Shown here in pieces: positions 28,727 to 39,206 of a stretch of 64,000 nucleotides of DNA. Both the position numbers and the translations under genes were made by a program. Numbering within the stretch: the stretch's first letter is position 1; each line of letters begins with the position of its first letter. The stretch lies in the NCBI RefSeq assembly GCF_947507565.1, contig NC_089194.1:1364001-1428000 (forward strand). The letters run 5' to 3'. Under the pieces are notes generated by a model, which had not been told where the DNA came from, ran no database searches, and was given only the letters and a program-made list of their open reading frames with translations. The stretch comes from Oscarella lobularis (Eukaryota; Porifera; Homoscleromorpha; Homosclerophorida; Oscarellidae).

Positions 28727-30005
28727 CGTTTCGCGTTCGAATGGATCGCGTCTCTATGACGACGGCGTGAGACCTTATCCGCGCCCGTCGTCGTCGTCGT
28801 CGTCGTCGCGTCGTCTCGTCAATTCCTATGGCAACGATCCGGACGACTGTCGTACGACGTTGCTACGGAAACGCGGCGGTTATTCCTCCGTCAGCAGCGA
28901 CGACGTGTCCAAAAAGACGAGGCATCTGTCGATGGAGGAAGGTTATCGCGACAACTCGAAGATGGGAGCGAGGCAGAGATCTTATTCTCAACATCAGGAG
29001 AGTTCCGATTATCGCTATCATCGTCACGACGTCGTCGACGACGAACGTGGTTATCGTAGAGATCGTTTTTCTTCTTCTTCTTCTTCAAGAATAGGTGGTG
29101 GTGGTGGTGGTGGGGAGAGGATTTCGTTGGAGGAGAAACGAAAACCGCGGCGATCTCGTTCGCGATCGCCTATACGGAAGATGGAGAGGAGGAGTTCGAC
29201 GACGACGAAGAAGCGCGGCGGGGAAAGGGAAAGGGAAAGGGAAAGGGAAAGAGAAACGCGAATCGATGGGAAATCGAAAAAAGACGACGATAGGGAAAGG
29301 GAAAGGGAAGACAACAAAGGCGAAGATATCTCTACGTCCGTTGCTACGGCAACGTCGTCGTCCGCCGCCGCCGCCAAAGTGGAAACGTTGGCCGATCTAT
29401 CGAAGCGTTTTGCCGTTGCGTGGCGAGGTACGTTGATGATAAAAACGAATTCTGTGTCTGTCAGGATGCACTTGATTGCCGGCGATCCCGGCTTGGCCGA
29501 CACGCTCCTTCGAGGCGGTCAAGGTCAGACGATCGCCAACACGTCGTTCTCCGTCCAACAGCGACTCCGTCTCGAACAGTCGAAACTGGAAGAGGTAAAA
29601 ATAAACGAGATAAAAAGCGAGGGGGAAAAATGTTAGACGCCTCCCTCTCTTTCCGGATCTCCCTTACCCTCCCAGGTGAATCGCAAGGTGAATAGCGCCG
29701 GTCCGAGTGGGCATTGCATGTTGCTCGCTTTGCCTGTGGCGTCGAAACTTCCGCTCGCGAGCGGCGACGGCTCCAAAGCGATTCCCCTCAAGAATCTCAT
29801 TGTCTATTTGAAACAGCGCGAAGCGGCCGGTGTCGTCATGTTGTCGGGGCCGGCTCAGAACGACGGAAAGCCGACGAACGGCGTCATGTATATTTTTCCG
29901 CCGTGTATTTTCAGTCAGCAGCATTTGTGTCGCGTCGCTTCGAGTCTTCCTTCCGAGCCGTCGAAGGAGGAACATCTATTGATTATTGTCGTCAGGGAAA
30001 CGTGA
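27080..30005 (+). CDS. RBM15: Spen-family RNA-binding protein, RBM15-like
   Basis: Three exons (27080..27814, 28344..29594, 29676..30005) give 771 residues. Three RRMs are visible: about 76-152 (RNP motifs degenerate), about 184-255 (RTLFVGSL as RNP2) and about 264-340 (CLWVGNL). A poly-Pro tract, poly-Ser and an Arg/Glu/Arg-Ser-rich low-complexity stretch follow. The C-terminal SPOC domain (about 592-770) contains WRGTLMIK, RLRLEQSKLEE, GHCMLLALP and YLKQREAAGVV. Three RRMs plus SPOC in under 1,000 residues is the RBM15/RBM15B layout; in other animals this binds RNA and recruits the m6A writer complex. The start is the first ATG; an in-frame GTG lies 18 nt upstream. Intron 1 is 529 nt. Confidence 0.92.
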
Positions 30006-31186
30006 GCGGCGGTGGCGGCGAGGTTTGGAGGTTTAGTGTCTTTTGTTTGAATTTCTCTCTCTTTTGCACGTATATATAGATGTATATTATGTACATGCAA
30101 ATTCTTTTCTTTTGCTCTTACGTGCGCGCTCTCTCTCTCTCTCTCAAAGAAGTCACATATATGTTGTTTCTTTTGTTGGTGCATTTGTTTTTGGGTTGTC
30201 ACAACGTGGAAGAGGAAAAAGAAGATGATGATTTGTGCCACTTTGTTTTTGTTATTTTGCTGATGCTGATGTTGATCAAAAAGAAGCGAAGAGAGGAAGA
30301 CTAGTTAATAAATTAATTAAATATTTTTATTTATTCATTTTTTTGTACTTGTCCTATTGATCAAAAATAAAAGAATTGGTAAAGGAGCCCCCTCCTTGGG
30401 CACTCTGTGGTCAAAAGGACAGCACATTCAGCGACTCAGGTAAGCACGCGGCTTTTTCGTTCTCCCACTGTCCTTTCTTTTGGAGCATACATTTCCTGTG
30501 ACGTACTCTACTTTACATGTTGTAGTTAAAATAATACATCGACACCCAATTGACGACATTCCGCAATTACCCGCTTAGCATTACGTATGCATTTAGCATT
30601 ATGGGCATTTGTTTCTCTTGTAAAGGGTCCAAAACGAAGACTTTTAGCGCGACGCAGTTCTCCGACCGAAAACAGCTCGACATCCTCGTCTGAGGTAAGC
30701 GCTTCGCGGTACAGTACGCGACCCCATTTCCCCCCCGACGAATCAATCAATCAGCGCCCCATTCACAGTAATAGCTCGCACCCTCCTTCGTCCCTCCAGC
30801 GTAGGTGTTACCAGTTTTCTCTCCCCCTCCCCCGTATACTGCCCTTGCCCGCATCAATCACCATCACCGTCGAACCCTCCCCTTTTCTAACCGAATTAGA
30901 CCATCTGGACCTCGCGCTCTCTCCCTCCAAGCGCGAACCGCACCAGATCGACGCGCACTCGCATCTCCTAACGACTCCCCCAAACACGGGTCGCCTAGTG
31001 ACGATAGTTGGCTCTATTCTGTCTTGTCACAATCTTAACCCCGCTGGCGATTTTCCCCCTCCTTATCCCACGCCTCCTTGTTTGTCGCGCATCAGCTCGT
31101 TACCGCGCGCCTCATTTCCTCTTCGAACCATTCATAAATTCGACGCGTCGCACACGCGCAAAACACAACCGTCGCCGCCACCGTCG
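30006..31186. other. Region between RBM15 and the Wnt gene
   Basis: It should contain the RBM15 3' UTR (microsatellite-like CT and TA runs near 30065-30150, AATAAA at about 30366) and the Wnt 5' region. Good donors (GTAAGC at 30439 and 30695) suggest non-coding 5' exons. An in-frame open stretch runs from 30587 into the Wnt start, and a 30-codon frame beginning MGICFSC lies at 30601-30693. Neither is convincing as protein. Confidence 0.4.
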
Positions 31187-32949
31187 ATGTCGTCGCCGAC
31201 GCGAACGATTCTCCTCCTAGCGGCTCTTCTAGCCATCCAAATCCAAAACGTAGTCGGCAACGAATACGAGTAAGGATTCCCCCCTCCCCTCCCCCCTTAT
31301 GTGATGTACACAAGTCCACCTACGCTACAACGTTGTCTACGTTTTCAGACTGCCCTTCTTTCTCTCGCTCGGATCGAAGCAATTGAAGCAGAGAGTCGAT
31401 TGCGTGTCGCCTATGACCGACGCCCAGCGCGAGTGGTGCCGATGGAACGACGACATCGTCGGTCTCATCGTCGACGGCGCGACGAAGGGGCTCGACGAGT
31501 GCGAGTATCGATTCCAGAAGCGACGTTGGAATTGCACGTCGAGCGAACGCGATCACTTCCGCGCCGCCTTATCGAGAGGTATGCGTCCGGGCGGGGGGAG
31601 GATTTTTTCAAGCAAACCACCACTGGTTCTTATCCGACCCTTATTATAATACGGCATAAGTGACGTTCTTTTGGTTGGGGACCCACTCTGTCTCTCTCTC
31701 TCTCTCCTCTATGTAGATATCGCGATTCTTTCTTTCTTTATTATCGAAACGTTTGCTTGTGTACGCGCGCCCCGCGCAAAAAGAGTCAATAGCCCTTAGG
31801 GCTCGAAACTATGATTCGCTAAATTCTCCTCCGCCCGTCGTCGCCGCCACCCACGATTCGAGCGCTATTGCTTCGGAGAGTGACGATGATTTCATACACA
31901 GGAACTCGCGAATCGGCCTTCACCTACGCCGTGACGTCAGCGGCGATCGCGTGGTCCGTGTCGCGCCAGTGCGCCCTGCGCGAGGATCTCACCCAATGCG
32001 GCTGCGGGCGCGAGGACGACGAGGCGGGCGACGATTGGGACTGGGGCGGATGCGGCGACAATTTGGATCAAGGTCGCGAATCGTCGGCGCGCTTTCTTCG
32101 AGACGACGTCAAGAGTCCGTCGCCGGAACGCCGACTCATGGACGATCACAACATCAAGGCGGGAATCGAGGTAAGAAAAGAAAAAAAATTCATTCAATTC
32201 GCCGCCGTGTGTGTGTTTGGGGCGTGGTTTATAAGTGCTCGCTGATCCCTAAGAGACGCGGTTCCGGATTCGACCGGATTATGTAAACGCGTGCGCGGTT
32301 TTGACGCCCCCTGAAAGGCGATACGAATCGCTTTAGAAAAACGAGACTAGGAGACCAGCTTGATTCGATTCGCGGGACGTCCGCGCGCGTGCGCTCGATC
32401 GTTTTATTAGTCCCCAGGACTTTTAGAGGGAGGGGGCCCCCAACAGGAACCCCTCAAACTCCCTCTCCCCCTTAGATAGCCGTACGGGAGACGAAGAGAA
32501 ATTGTCGTTGCCATGGTTTGTGCGGCGCCTGCGCGATCAAGTCCTGCTGGAAAGAATTGCCGCGAAATTTTCACCAAATCGGCGCCGTCGTCGAAAACAA
32601 GTTCGACGGTTCGGTGAAAATGAAATTGAATTCGGGCGGCGGCGCGTTGGAAGTCGCCGAACGAAATCACGTGCCGCCGTCGAATTTCGATCTCGTCTAC
32701 TTGGAGTCGACCGATTATTCGCGCTTTTGCGTCAAAGATTCGTCGGTCGGATCGCACGGGACTCACGGTCGACTTTGCGATCCCGAGTCGTCGGGCACCG
32801 AGGGATGCGCGCACTTGTGCTGTGGGCGGGGCTACGATACGTTCGAGGAGACGGATATTGAGAAGTGCAATTGTAAGTTCGTTTGGTGCTGCAGGATCGA
32901 GTGCGAGAAGTGCTATCGAAAGGTGAAGCGTTCCTACTGTAAAGAATAA
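31187..32949 (+). CDS. Wnt ligand with atypical lipid-acceptor hairpin
   Basis: Four exons (31187..31269, 31349..31578, 31902..32170, 32476..32949) give 351 residues, a usual Wnt length. A signal peptide starts at the chosen Met. Wnt landmarks in order: QKRRWNCT, TRESAFTYA, WGGCGDN, the HNIKAG region, CRCHG, FCVKD, THGRLC, CCGRGY and the terminal C-rich KCNCKFVWCC to YCK. The hairpin normally reads CHG-x-SGSC, where the first Ser carries palmitoleate added by Porcupine and contacts Frizzled. Here it reads CHGLCGAC: Cys210 (32521-32523) and Ala212 (32527-32529) replace both serines. The cysteine framework is otherwise intact and no stop or frameshift is present, so it does not look like a pseudogene. 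Orthology to a particular Wnt subfamily cannot be assigned. Confidence 0.95.
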
Positions 32950-33659
32950 GGGATAGCCGGGTACTTTGAGTACTACTACTACTGTAGTGGCATAGATTTG
33001 ACGACATATGACAATGACAATGAAAGAGATCGTAGGCTTTCTCTCTCTCTCTATTCCCGTAGGCACACTTTTGGTACAATACGAATAGATAAATTATATA
33101 AACTTACGGGACTTGAGCGACGGCGCATGCGTCAACTTCGAATTTTCTTTGTTCGGAAGGACGACGAGTTGCGCGTCAACGAGGCTTTCGTTGTCGCTGT
33201 GCGAGCGAGCGGAGTCGTTTCTTCACGAAGCAATGTCGTCGCGTCGTTCGGATGACGCGAAAAAGCGATCGATGTCGAAAGGGGCCCCCTTACGATCTTC
33301 TCGAGCGAATTCGGTCTCGCGCGCTTCGGATTGCATCCGGACGATCACATAGGAACGGCGAGGACCGCTCAGAACGTCTAGGAAGCACGATGTCGAAAAG
33401 GGGGCCTCTCCTCGCGATCTCGGATCACATAGGGATAGGAAGCACGTTCGGCTTAGAGTGAGGTACGGTAAGTCTCCAATTATAGGTCTCGTTGAAATGC
33501 AAATAGCTAAAATCGATTAATCAATGGAATGATGCCTATCATCATTCAATAGACAATGTATTAGGGGATGCCTTTTCTTTTTCTTAATAAGAGCTGTTGT
33601 TAGTCCTTTTCATATGTCCTACTCAGTTGTAGAACGAGATGTTCTTAGTTATCTCAGTT
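32950..33659. other. Intergenic region after the Wnt gene
   Basis: No gene is supported. The stretch 33260-33450 holds an imperfect direct repeat (ATGTCGAAA plus GGGGCC, and GATCACATAGG, each twice). Sequence from about 33660 rightwards belongs to the fold-back repeat. Confidence 0.4.
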
Positions 33660-33789
33660 GTTAAGTTCATGGTTGAAAATTGCAAAACCGCAAACTAGAG
33701 TAACGCCAAACCTCTTCTTTGTCCACGGAAGAGTTTACAGTTGAAATCTCGTTCGCAGTTGAAAATGGCTCCAAAACCATGAACTATAT

Positions 33790-34325
33790 AGTTCACGGTC
33801 TCATTTGAGAGAAAAAGAATTATAGTTCACGGTCTCATTTGAGAGAAAAACCGTGAATTATAGTTCACAGTCTCATTTGAGAGAAAAACCGTGAATTATA
33901 TAGTTCACGGTCTCATTTGAGAGAAAAACCGTGAATTATAGTTCACGGTCTCATTTGAGAGAAAAACCGTGAATTATAGTTCACGGTCTCATTTGAGAGA
34001 AAAACCGTGAATTATAGTTCACGGTCTCATTTGAGAGAAAAACCGTGAATTATAGTTCACGGTCTCATTTGAGAGAAAAACCGTGAATTATAGTTCACGG
34101 TCTCATTTGAGAGAAAATCCATGAATTATATATAGTTCACGGTCTCATTTGAGAGAAAAACCGTGAATTATAGTTCACGGTCTCATTTGAGAGAAAACCC
34201 ATGAATTATAGTTCACGGTCTCATTTGAGAGAAAAACCGTGAATTATTGTTCACGGTCTCATTTGAGAGAAAATCCATGAATTATTGTTCACGGTCTCAT
34301 TTGAGAGTATAGTTCACGGTTCAAA
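33790..34325. repeat. Tandem array of about 37-bp self-complementary units
   Basis: Fourteen copies of CTCATTTGAGAG, each preceded by TTCACGGT and followed in most copies by ACCGTGAA, give a unit of 36-41 bp. Each unit can fold into a small hairpin of 8 bp stem. The array forms the outer part of the left arm of the fold-back element. Confidence 0.95.
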
Positions 34326-34669
34326 ATGACTGTGAACTGTATACGTATAGTTCTCGGTTCGAAATCTTGTTTAGGTATGAAGCTGTGCGGTGGCAAGTTT
34401 CAGGAGCCACTCAGTTGCTTGAGATCGCAGGCAGGCTGGACAAATGCAACAACCTGATGTCAGCTAACTGCTCGGATCAGCGCACATGGATGAAAGACAG
34501 ACTATTATATAGAGAGTAGTTTCTTTGATAGTTTGTGCTCACGTGTGTATGAAATAAAGATATTAAGCAGAAAGCCTTGTTCTCTTCTTGACAAAGTGGT
34601 ACACCTGACTCACCTGACTCACAGCTCAGCTGCGCCCTGCTGCGCCCACGTATATAACCGTTCTAAGTT

Positions 34670-34842
34670 CCCGGATTAGTTGACCACCGCCCCCATTTTT
34701 CAAATCTTGGAAAATGGGGGCGGTGGTCGTCTAATCCGGGTTTTTATATCCCGGATGTTGCGTCATAAGTGCCCGGAATAAACGACCACCGCCCCCATTT
34801 TTCAATTTTGAGAAAATGGGGGCGGTGGTCGTCTAATCCGGG
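34670..34842. repeat. Two consecutive long hairpins at the fold-back centre
   Basis: Positions 34670-34740 and 34772-34842 each contain GACCACCGCCCCCATTTT followed after about 12 bases by its reverse complement, bounded by CCCGGATTAG-type ends. Each forms a stem of about 28 bp with a short loop. The two hairpins are near-copies of each other, suggesting a separate small palindromic element that inserted or duplicated at the apex. Confidence 0.9.
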
Positions 34843-35177
34843 AATTTAAAACGGTCATATACGTGGGCGCAGCTCAGCTGTCGTCAGGTGAGCCAGGAGT
34901 ATGTACCAGTTTGTCAAGAAGAGAACAACAAGGCTTTCTGCTGATATCTATCTTTATTTCATACACGCGTGAGTACTAACTACTCCACTAGTGCCTACTC
35001 AAAGAAACTACTCTAAAGTAAAATAAACTACTCTATATAGTCTTTCTCTCTTCACAAAGGCTTTCATCCATCTGCAACTGCCACCAGATTCTTCGCACAG
35101 CTTCATACCTAAACAAGATTTTGAACTGTGAACTATAATTATACTAATTTTTACATAGATGGAGTTCACGATTCATG

Positions 35178-35377
35178 NNNNNNNNNNNNNNNNNNNNNNN
35201 NNNNNNNNNNNNNNNNNNNNNNNNNNNNNNNNNNNNNNNNNNNNNNNNNNNNNNNNNNNNNNNNNNNNNNNNNNNNNNNNNNNNNNNNNNNNNNNNNNNN
35301 NNNNNNNNNNNNNNNNNNNNNNNNNNNNNNNNNNNNNNNNNNNNNNNNNNNNNNNNNNNNNNNNNNNNNNNNNNNNN
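35178..35377. other. Assembly gap of 200 N
   Basis: Exactly 200 N. It lies where the right arm should carry the complement of the 37-bp tandem array, so the true length is probably unknown and the gap is likely caused by repeat and hairpin structure. Confidence 0.99.
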
Positions 35378-35480
35378 AATTACCAAGATTTGAGGTTTTG
35401 AGACATTTTCAACCGGGGTCATTTTGAACCGTGAAATAGATCTACTTTAGGCTTTTGAGGTCATTTTCAACCGTCAACTC

Positions 35481-35883
35481 ACTGTACGAGTTAAAACCGA
35501 CTTACGATTCCCCAAAAGGGACCCCAGCGAAGAAAAAGAGTAGCACGCGGTAAAAGCGAAGTCCAGAAAGAACAAAGAAAAGGTACAAAAGGTTGGGCGA
35601 TCGGCGAAACGATAAGATTCACGGGGTGGGGGCCCTCGCGATTAGGATCCCGCAGCGAAATCAGACCAGACGTTGCTCACCTCATTTCTTTAGCAGGATA
35701 ACGACGTTAGAAAGAGAATTAGCGTCGAAAACAGCTTCTTTTCACGCCCAGTTCCTTTCTGACGCAACTCGTCATTTGAACTGAAGTCACGTGTGTTCAG
35801 TGGCCCGTACTAGCGACTAGCCCGTATTGACCACATCCACTCAAACAAAAAATAACTAAAAAAGAGATGTAACGTACCAGAAA
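35481..35883. other. Intergenic region 3' of the F-BAR gene
   Basis: No gene or RNA is supported. It presumably includes the 3' UTR of the minus-strand F-BAR-like gene. Confidence 0.4.
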
Positions 35884-37534
35884 TCAGTCTTCCTTCTCGT
35901 CTTCGTCATCATCGTCGTTGTCTTCCTCCTTATCTAAAAGACATCGCGGCGAGACTCGCGAAGGGGCCCCATATGAGGATCCCTCTTACCATCATCAGCT
36001 TCTTCATCTAAAAAAAGCCAAATAAATAATTAACAGTCACTAACCAAAATTCTACGAATACCTTTCGGCTTCTTCTTCTTGAACCAACCTCTCCAATTGA
36101 AGCTAAACTTTCCAGAACCACTTTGACCTTCTAAATTCAAAAATCAATTAAAATCCCCATCAAAATAAAAATTTTATTAGCACACCGTTTTCCTTGTTCC
36201 CATCAGACTTCTTAAAAATTCCCCGCCAAGAAAACTTGGGATCATCCTGGCTCTCAACCGAATCCTTATACTCGCCAAAGAGAAGATATTGATGATCAGG
36301 AACAGTGCAGTCAACACTCAAATCAACTATATATGTATATATATATAGGATTGGGCTTTCGCGTATCCTTTATTCTTTAGCTTACCTTTCTGGGGATTTT
36401 CCAGAGCCGTTTGAAGACTGTGGACGGTCTTATCGAATTGCACGGACTCCGACGCCGTTCGCGCGAACTGATTCATGCACGAGTAGAGGAGTTCGACTCT
36501 TTCCTGTTCGACGACGTTCATTTCCTAAGAGAAAGAAAGAAAGAAATAAGATTTTATTTATTTATTTAATTATATGTGTGCTCACTTCGATTATTCCTGG
36601 TAGAATTACGGCGAAGACTCGGTGATGTTCGTCTTTTAATTTCTGAGCGTTTTCGGTTATCTCTTTAATTAGAAAAAAAATTAATTTATTAACGTATTCA
36701 TCTTCTAATTAATACCTGTCGAATCGGGTTCCAATTTCACTTCGCCTTCTTCTACGTCTTCTTCCAAATCGTCCGACTTTTGGCTTTCGTCTTCCTTTAC
36801 CTTTTGAAGTCTAAAGAAAACACGTGACCTCATATGATATACCTTCTTCTCTCTCACCTTTTTCTTCCGGCTCTAACCGATTTGTAGCTGAATTGAAGAT
36901 TCATCAAACTTCGTCGACCGTTCAAAGCGGTCGCCGACTAAAAATAATTATTAATTAATTATTGACATTTTTTATTCTGTGTACCTGTTTTGTGAGTTTT
37001 CTCTTCGTGAATCCGTCAATCGGCTTCACTATCTGCTTCTCGATGTGCTTACTCATCTCCGCATATTTCTGTCCCATTTCCTCGACTTCGCCCACGAGAC
37101 ACGACCACGCCTCCCTCAGTTCTCTAATTCAAAAAAAACGCGAATTCTACGAACTCTTTTCTTTTCATTCGAATATTTTTTTTTCTTTACCTGACGTGTT
37201 CCTTGGAGCCGTCCGTCTTGATTTTCGATCGAAGGAGGAGCTTTTCCATTGTCGCTTGCTTGCCATGGCACAGGTCAAGCACGCTAAAAGGGATTGACGT
37301 TTGAAAATTCGACGTTTTCGTTGCGTTTCGTTTACCCTTGTGCGAAGTTTTGCTGTAGTTTGGCTAGTTTTTGCCAGAATCCGAGCGCCTGCGTCGTGAA
37401 TTCGCGTCCGTCTTCGAGTCGTTTCGTTATTTCGAAGAAATCCGTCTAAGACGCATTCTAGACGCGAAGGTCGGTCTCAAATCGCGTACCATGTAGTCGC
37501 GCAAGCCTCCGCCAGCTTCGGAAGGCTCAGCCAT
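35884..37534 (-). CDS. F-BAR/FCH-like coiled-coil protein with acidic tail
   Basis: Twelve exons, from 37490..37534 to 35884..35933, join in phase to 351 residues. The first 240 residues are almost wholly helical and charged. Near the start they carry an FCH-like pattern (FFEITKRLEDGREF, then FWQKLAKLQQNFAQ), a following ELREAWSCLVGEVEEMGQKY helix, and a later helix beginning EEMNVVEQERVELLYS, as in F-BAR proteins of the PACSIN/NOSTRIN/GAS7 kind. Such domains dimerise and bend membranes. After it comes a linker with two WRG-Phe-Lys-Lys motifs, and the protein ends in an acidic run of Asp/Glu. No SH3 domain is present, unlike most F-BAR proteins. The assignment rests on pattern and length, so another coiled-coil family remains possible. 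Confidence 0.7.
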
Positions 37535-37874
37535 GGCCAAAAAAGGAGAGAACGCAACGGCGAAACGTCTCGCGTTAACGCACGCTAGTTAATATCTCCA
37601 CAGTCAGTGACAGCAAGTGTGACAGCATATAGTCAGTCAGGGAAGTGTATTGCACCTCTTATGTACCATGAACGTTTTCCCGTTGAAATCATAGACAGAT
37701 AAAATACACTACACATATCTCTAATAAATATGTCAGTGTACTTTATCTGGTACCATAGTACAGTAACACCTCTATAAAGAAACGTTGGCGCCAGTGTGGA
37801 GTAACCAAGCAAACAAACAAACCCGACCCGAACGCGCAGTCTTTACTCACTTACTCTACCCGCGCAACGCTAAC
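37535..37874. promoter_or_regulatory. Divergent promoter region, F-BAR gene and GPCR
   Basis: A 340-bp head-to-head gap between the F-BAR-like gene (minus) and the intronless GPCR (plus). Both 5' ends must lie here. An ATAAATATG/ATAAAGAAAC AT-rich stretch lies near 37720-37785; nothing more specific is supported. Confidence 0.35.
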
Positions 37875-38981
37875 ATGATCACGAACGTCAGCGCAAACAA
37901 AACGGACGACGATCAAAACGCCGCACTCCAACTTGTTCGCACCGCTTTCCTCTACGCAAATCTCGCACCGGGAATCATCGAAACCCTACTCTGCACAATC
38001 GTTCTCGTCAGTACGACGAGACGTCGAAAGGCGCGCCAATCGCCGCCCAACGTCCTCGTTCTCGTCTCGGCGGCGTGCGATCTAATACGCGGCATACACA
38101 CGTGTTTCTCGCCGACTCTCTATAAGGAATCGGGAGTCGACGACACGCGGTTCAATACGATAGCATGTCAGATCTATCAATGGGTTCACGCATTTCAATA
38201 CGCCGCCTCGTTTTGGCTGATGGCGACGCTCGCCTACAGTCGCTACGACGTCGTCGCTCGACCGATCAATCCCCGATTGACGATGCGTCGCATGTGGGGT
38301 CTGATTGTCGCCGTTACGGCAATTTCGGCGACGTTCGCCACGTTGCCGCTAGTCGGCTGGAATCGCTATTGGTTACGAAAATTGAAAAACGGCAACTATC
38401 GATGCTCGGGAACGGATTCAAATGCCGAGCTATCTCAACGCGCCTACGTGCCCGTCTACTTCGGAATCAATAGTCTAGTGCCGATTATAATTATCGCGAT
38501 ATTTCTCGCCGGTATCGTGCCCATTGCGACTCGAAGCGAAAAGTGGAAAAAACGTCGCAACGATACGATTCGACGACGACAAGGCGACGACGCCGACGCC
38601 GGCGCCGACGACGTCGCGAATCCGCGCGACGTGATCGCGTCGAAAGCGTTTCGCTACGTCGTGTTCATCGTCCTAACGAACGTCGTCCTATCGGCGCCGT
38701 TCGTTTCGATCAAAGTCGCGCGCGAGTTTTCCGGAAAGAAAATCGGCGACTACGCTATTCCCGTCTGCAAGGTTCTGCTCAGTGTCAATAATATTGCTAA
38801 TTCTGTGCTCTACGTCTTTTGGGCGCGAACGTTTCAGGATAGTTTGACTAGCGTGCTTTGTTTCTGGAAGAGGGCGTCGGGACGCGATAGGGGTCGGTCT
38901 GAAAGTAAGAGCAGTTCGAATTCGCAAAGGGAATTTCGAACGGATTTTACGATCGACGGAGAGGAGATTATCTACGTTTAG
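37875..38981 (+). CDS. Rhodopsin-type GPCR, intronless, copy 1
   Basis: A single exon encodes 368 residues from the first in-frame ATG; open sequence upstream lacks an ATG. Seven hydrophobic segments are visible. The N-terminus has NVS and NKT sequons. TM3 is preceded by Cys (TIACQIYQW), with a partner Cys in the second extracellular loop (NYRCSG). The DRY position reads SRYDVVARP. The NPxxY region of TM7 reads [12 protein letters not shown]. Intracellular loop 3 is basic (KKRRNDTIRRRQ) and the tail is Ser-rich. Ligand is unknown. It is closely related to the receptor at 45396, and lies tail-to-tail with the IP3 receptor gene, 225 bp apart. Confidence 0.9.
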   Translation: MITNVSANKTDDDQNAALQLVRTAFLYANLAPGIIETLLCTIVLVSTTRRRKARQSPPNVLVLVSAACDLIRGIHTCFSPTLYKESGVDDTRFNTIACQIYQWVHAFQYAASFWLMATLAYSRYDVVARPINPRLTMRRMWGLIVAVTAISATFATLPLVGWNRYWLRKLKNGNYRCSGTDSNAELSQRAYVPVYFGINSLVPIIIIAIFLAGIVPIATRSEKWKKRRNDTIRRRQGDDADAGADDVANPRDVIASKAFRYVVFIVLTNVVLSAPFVSIKVAREFSGKKIGDYAIPVCKVLLSVNNIANSVLYVFWARTFQDSLTSVLCFWKRASGRDRGRSESKSSSNSQREFRTDFTIDGEEIIYV

Positions 38982-39206
38982 TAAAGACGTTGTATATGTG
39001 TGTGTGTATGTGTACTCACCTTTGATTGATTGGTATTGTAATCATCCGTGATTTCGTTGCTGTTATTTACCAGCTCCTCTCCAATCTCGTCGCCGCTTCT
39101 CGCCCGATTTTTTTTCGTAAGTTCAATAGAGCTATTAAATTTTTTATACAAAACGAACCTAAAACAGACCACAAGACACTCGGTATTCGTTCTTCGGTAC
39201 TAAAAT

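Larger units (their letters stand above)
33660..35480. mobile_element. Large fold-back (inverted-repeat) element interrupted by assembly gap
   Basis: Left-arm segments reappear in reverse complement on the right. Around 34370-34400 (TTTAGGTATGAAGCTGTGCG) pairs with 35100-35120; 34540-34600 (GTATGAAATAAAG, CAGAAAGCCTTGTT, CTCTTCTTGACAAA) pairs with 34905-34970; 34625-34660 (CAGCTCAGCTG, GCGCCCACGTATAT) pairs with 34855-34880. The outer parts (GTTGAAAATG near 33755; its complement near 35400-35480) also match. The centre is near 34755. No transposase is seen. The arms are imperfect, so the element is not a recent artefact of assembly. Exact ends and any target duplication could not be fixed. 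Confidence 0.7.

Noticed and set aside
30601-30693. Thirty-codon frame starting MGICFSC, resembling an N-myristoylation site
   Set aside because: It is too short, and there is no continuation through the nearby donor in the same frame without passing a stop.
30587-31186. In-frame 200-codon extension upstream of the Wnt start
   Set aside because: It is low complexity, lacks a signal peptide at its own start, contains good splice donors, and the Met at 31187 is directly followed by a typical signal peptide.
33790-34325. Array of repeated 36-41 bp units, CRISPR-like at first glance
   Set aside because: There are no unique spacers between repeats, the units are contiguous, and the surrounding genes are eukaryotic with introns.
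35128-35427. Open frames crossing the N gap
   Set aside because: They consist almost wholly of undetermined bases.
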